Under the pieces are notes generated by a model. It did no database searches. It had not been told where the DNA came from and was given only the letters and a program-made list of their open reading frames with translations. Below, one piece after another: positions 32,521 to 33,878 of a stretch of 33,878 nt of DNA; positions within the stretch are counted from its first letter, which is position 1; every line of letters begins with the position of its first letter. This DNA comes from Ruminococcus sp. (GTDB taxonomy: Bacteria > Bacillota > Clostridia > Oscillospirales > Ruminococcaceae), in NCBI GenBank assembly GCA_015066845.1, contig SVNO01000020.1, positions 1-33,878 on the forward strand, in the 5' to 3' direction. The translations under genes were made by a program, and so were the position numbers.

Positions 32521-32549
32521 TTTACATATGACGTTTTTTATGTTATAAT
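32521..32549 (+). promoter_or_regulatory. Promoter of the VanY-like gene
   Basis: TTTACA (32521-32526), 17 bases, TATAAT (32544-32549). It is divergent from the CLC promoter with about 70 bases between the -35 boxes. Confidence 0.85.
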
Positions 32550-32601
32550 AGAAGTATTCATGGGAAGCTCCCATGTTGGAACAGAAAGGAAGGAAAGAAA
32601 G

Positions 32602-33657
32602 ATGGCACAAAGACAACAGAAAAAAACATACAGAGTCAGATATGACCGTATTGTTTTCGTACTCGCACTTCTTGCAGTAATGATTTGGATTCTCTCATCC
32701 TGCATCAGCAGCTGCTCAAAAAAGGATGATAAGCCCAGTAATAACAGCTCCGTGGTGGATAATATGTCCTCAACAGATCCCATTTCCGTTGGCACTGCGG
32801 ATTCACTTTTGACCTCAACGCCCACAGAACCGACCATCACCTATGCAGAAATCACCCTCATGGCAGAGGAACTGCACCGCGGTGACCTGATTCTTGCAAA
32901 TTCCACATATCCGTGCGAGTTTGACGCGTCTGCAATCAAGAACGGCAGCGCGGAGGAAGTAGAATTTGTCACCATCAAGAGTGTGCTCGATACCAAGAGC
33001 GAAAAGCACTACACTGCAAGGGACTGGGAAGTCGGCATGGATAAGGACGCAGCACTTGCAATGGATGCAATGCTTGAGGGCTTCTATACAGTCACAAAGA
33101 ATACGGACATCCGCATGATCAGCGGTTATTCCGGTGATTCTGAGGATCAGGATTACCGTACTGGAAGAACCTGCAAGTTCGGCATCTTCCCCAACGGCGC
33201 AGGCTCTTACCATTACAGAAACGAGGGCACTTACGCATGGATCGCTGAAAATGCCCATAACTACGGTTTTATTCTGCGTTACCCCGATGACAAATCCGGT
33301 TATTTTGATGAAACCATCACTGACCACACATCCGCAACATTCCGCTATGTCGGCGTTGCAGCTGCAACCTACATTGCACAGAATGGTCTGTGTCTGGAGG
33401 AATATCTGGATACCGTCAAGACCTACAGCATCAACAACATGCTCGAAATCAAGGGCAGTACCAATACATATGGCGTATATTACGCAGCAGCAAATCCGAA
33501 TGGTCCGACCGTTCTTTCTGTACCGGAAAGCGGCACACCCTATGAAGTATCCGGCAACAACAAGGATGGCTTCATTGTAACCGTCACACTTAGCGGCGGT
33601 ACAACTGCTCCGGCTGAAACAACTGCACCGTCAGAAACGACTGCTCCCCTTGTATAA
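32602..33657 (+). CDS. VanY-like (M15B) lipoprotein with degenerate active site
   Basis: 351 residues from ATG 32602, after GGAAGGAAAG. An N-terminal basic region and hydrophobic run (IVFVLALLAVMIWI) end in LSSC, a lipobox (Cys34), so it is probably a membrane-anchored lipoprotein. A Ser/Thr-rich linker precedes the M15B domain: IRMISGYSG, WIAENAHNYGFILRYPDDK, FRYVGVAAATYIAQNGLCLEEYL. In VanY enzymes zinc is held by SxHxxGxAxD and ExWH; here those places read RTCKFGIFPN (189-198) and DHTSATFRYVG (241-251), so the ligands appear lost. The tail repeats TTAPAETTAPSET. It may bind peptidoglycan peptides rather than cleave them. Confidence 0.8.
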   Translation: MAQRQQKKTYRVRYDRIVFVLALLAVMIWILSSCISSCSKKDDKPSNNSSVVDNMSSTDPISVGTADSLLTSTPTEPTITYAEITLMAEELHRGDLILANSTYPCEFDASAIKNGSAEEVEFVTIKSVLDTKSEKHYTARDWEVGMDKDAALAMDAMLEGFYTVTKNTDIRMISGYSGDSEDQDYRTGRTCKFGIFPNGAGSYHYRNEGTYAWIAENAHNYGFILRYPDDKSGYFDETITDHTSATFRYVGVAAATYIAQNGLCLEEYLDTVKTYSINNMLEIKGSTNTYGVYYAAANPNGPTVLSVPESGTPYEVSGNNKDGFIVTVTLSGGTTAPAETTAPSETTAPLV

Positions 33658-33682
33658 TGCAATGAGAAAATCCCCGCGTTAT

Positions 33683-33710
33683 CGTGGCTGAATTAGGGAA
33701 CACTTAATTC
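33683..33710. repeat. Fragment related to the dispersed repeat, with small inverted repeat
   Basis: CGTGGCTGAAT (33683-33693) matches the centre of the 20445-20500 element. It is followed by GGGAACACT inside GAATTA/TAATTC arms (33690-33695, 33705-33710). Probably a decayed relative or the edge of the adjacent mobile element. Confidence 0.35.
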
Positions 33711-33715
33711 AAGAT

Positions 33716-33750
33716 AGTGGATAGCAGAAATGCTATCCACTTTTCTTTTT
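33716..33750 (+). terminator. Terminator of the VanY-like gene
   Basis: AGTGGATAGC (33716-33725) and GCTATCCACT (33732-33741) form a 10-bp stem with a six-base loop, followed by TTTCTTTTT. Confidence 0.9.
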
Positions 33751-33757
33751 GTGCGGA

Positions 33758-33878
33758 TTACTTCACAGATCCGATGTGTGTGAAGTAAATGTCAATATCC
33801 TGATGCTCTTTGCCGAAGCTGTCGATGGTTCTTTCATGCACTTCTATCCGTGATACGAAGGTGTGGAGTACTTCTTGG
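33758..33878 (-). CDS. Large serine recombinase, C-terminal end (partial)
   Basis: On the minus strand an open frame enters from the right edge and stops at TAA 33758-33760. The 39 visible residues read QEVLHTFVSRIEVHERTIDS, then FGKEHQDIDIYFTHIGSVK. This is the C-terminal DUF4368-type ending of TnpX/TndX-like large serine recombinases (IEVHE...QxIDIYYxxIG), which excise and insert Tn4451/Tn5397-type or related mobile elements. Only the end is present, so integrity and the element's other genes cannot be judged. Its 3' end lies close to a terminator and the repeat-like fragment, as expected near an element boundary. Confidence 0.75.
   Translation of the reverse strand, partial: QEVLHTFVSRIEVHERTIDSFGKEHQDIDIYFTHIGSVK

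Overview
The window reads as chromosomal DNA of a spore-lineage, low-to-mid GC Firmicute. The best fit is a gut Oscillospiraceae/Ruminococcus-like clostridium. The reasons are a complete spoIIIAA-AH operon, the clostridial order asp23-nusB-xseA-xseB-ispA-dxs-tlyA-nadK-argR-recN, strong AAAGGAGG-type ribosome sites, sigma-A promoters with 17-bp spacers (many with an extended TGG before the -10), and the particular protein families. No rRNA, tRNA or CRISPR array was seen.

Layout. (1) 1-5108, plus strand: a phosphorylcholine (lic-type) cell-surface locus. It begins with a 5'-truncated gene that fuses a YidC/Oxa1 insertase core to a CDP-glycerol glycerophosphotransferase domain. A LicA-like choline kinase, a LicC-like cytidylyltransferase and a BCCT choline/betaine transporter follow. 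A bidirectional terminator separates it from the next block. (2) 5147-15502, minus strand: a long housekeeping operon. In transcription order it is asp23, nusB, a TsaD/Kae1-like paralogue, xseA, xseB, ispA, a divergent-PAP2 protein, dxs, tlyA, nadK, argR, recN and an unannotated 57-residue gene. It has its own promoter just after spoIIIAH. (3) 15625-20379, minus: the spoIIIA operon, AA to AH, which builds the mother-cell side of the forespore feeding channel. (4) 20503-22717: an LtaS-like glycerophosphate polymerase (minus) with two tandem promoters and a palindromic operator, divergent from an Spx/ArsC-like gene. (5) 23133-26749, minus: a catalytically degenerate signal-peptidase-like membrane protein, then tsf, rpsB, a YlmC/YmxH PRC-barrel gene and a 48-residue membrane peptide resembling a free-standing sortase signal. 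(6) 26820-29999, plus: a PflA-like radical SAM gene and an atypical methionyl-tRNA synthetase. (7) 30119-32351, minus: a CLC-F-like fluoride/proton antiporter, a HAD phosphatase and an 81-residue protein. (8) 32602-33657, plus: a VanY-like lipoprotein lacking the zinc ligands. The window ends inside the C-terminus of a large serine recombinase (minus), so a mobile element abuts here.

How the genes work together. Regions 1 and 4 both concern polyol-phosphate surface polymers: choline uptake and activation, CDP-glycerol-type transfer, and phosphatidylglycerol-dependent polymerisation. The asp23-recN operon joins isoprenoid precursor synthesis (dxs, ispA), DNA repair (xseAB, recN), NAD and arginine control. 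The most novel-looking items are the YidC-glycerophosphotransferase fusion in a lic locus, the sorting-signal-like mini-protein, two pseudo-enzymes (signal peptidase-like and VanY-like), the MetRS variant with an altered KMSKS loop, and a small dispersed hairpin repeat family in intergenic regions.
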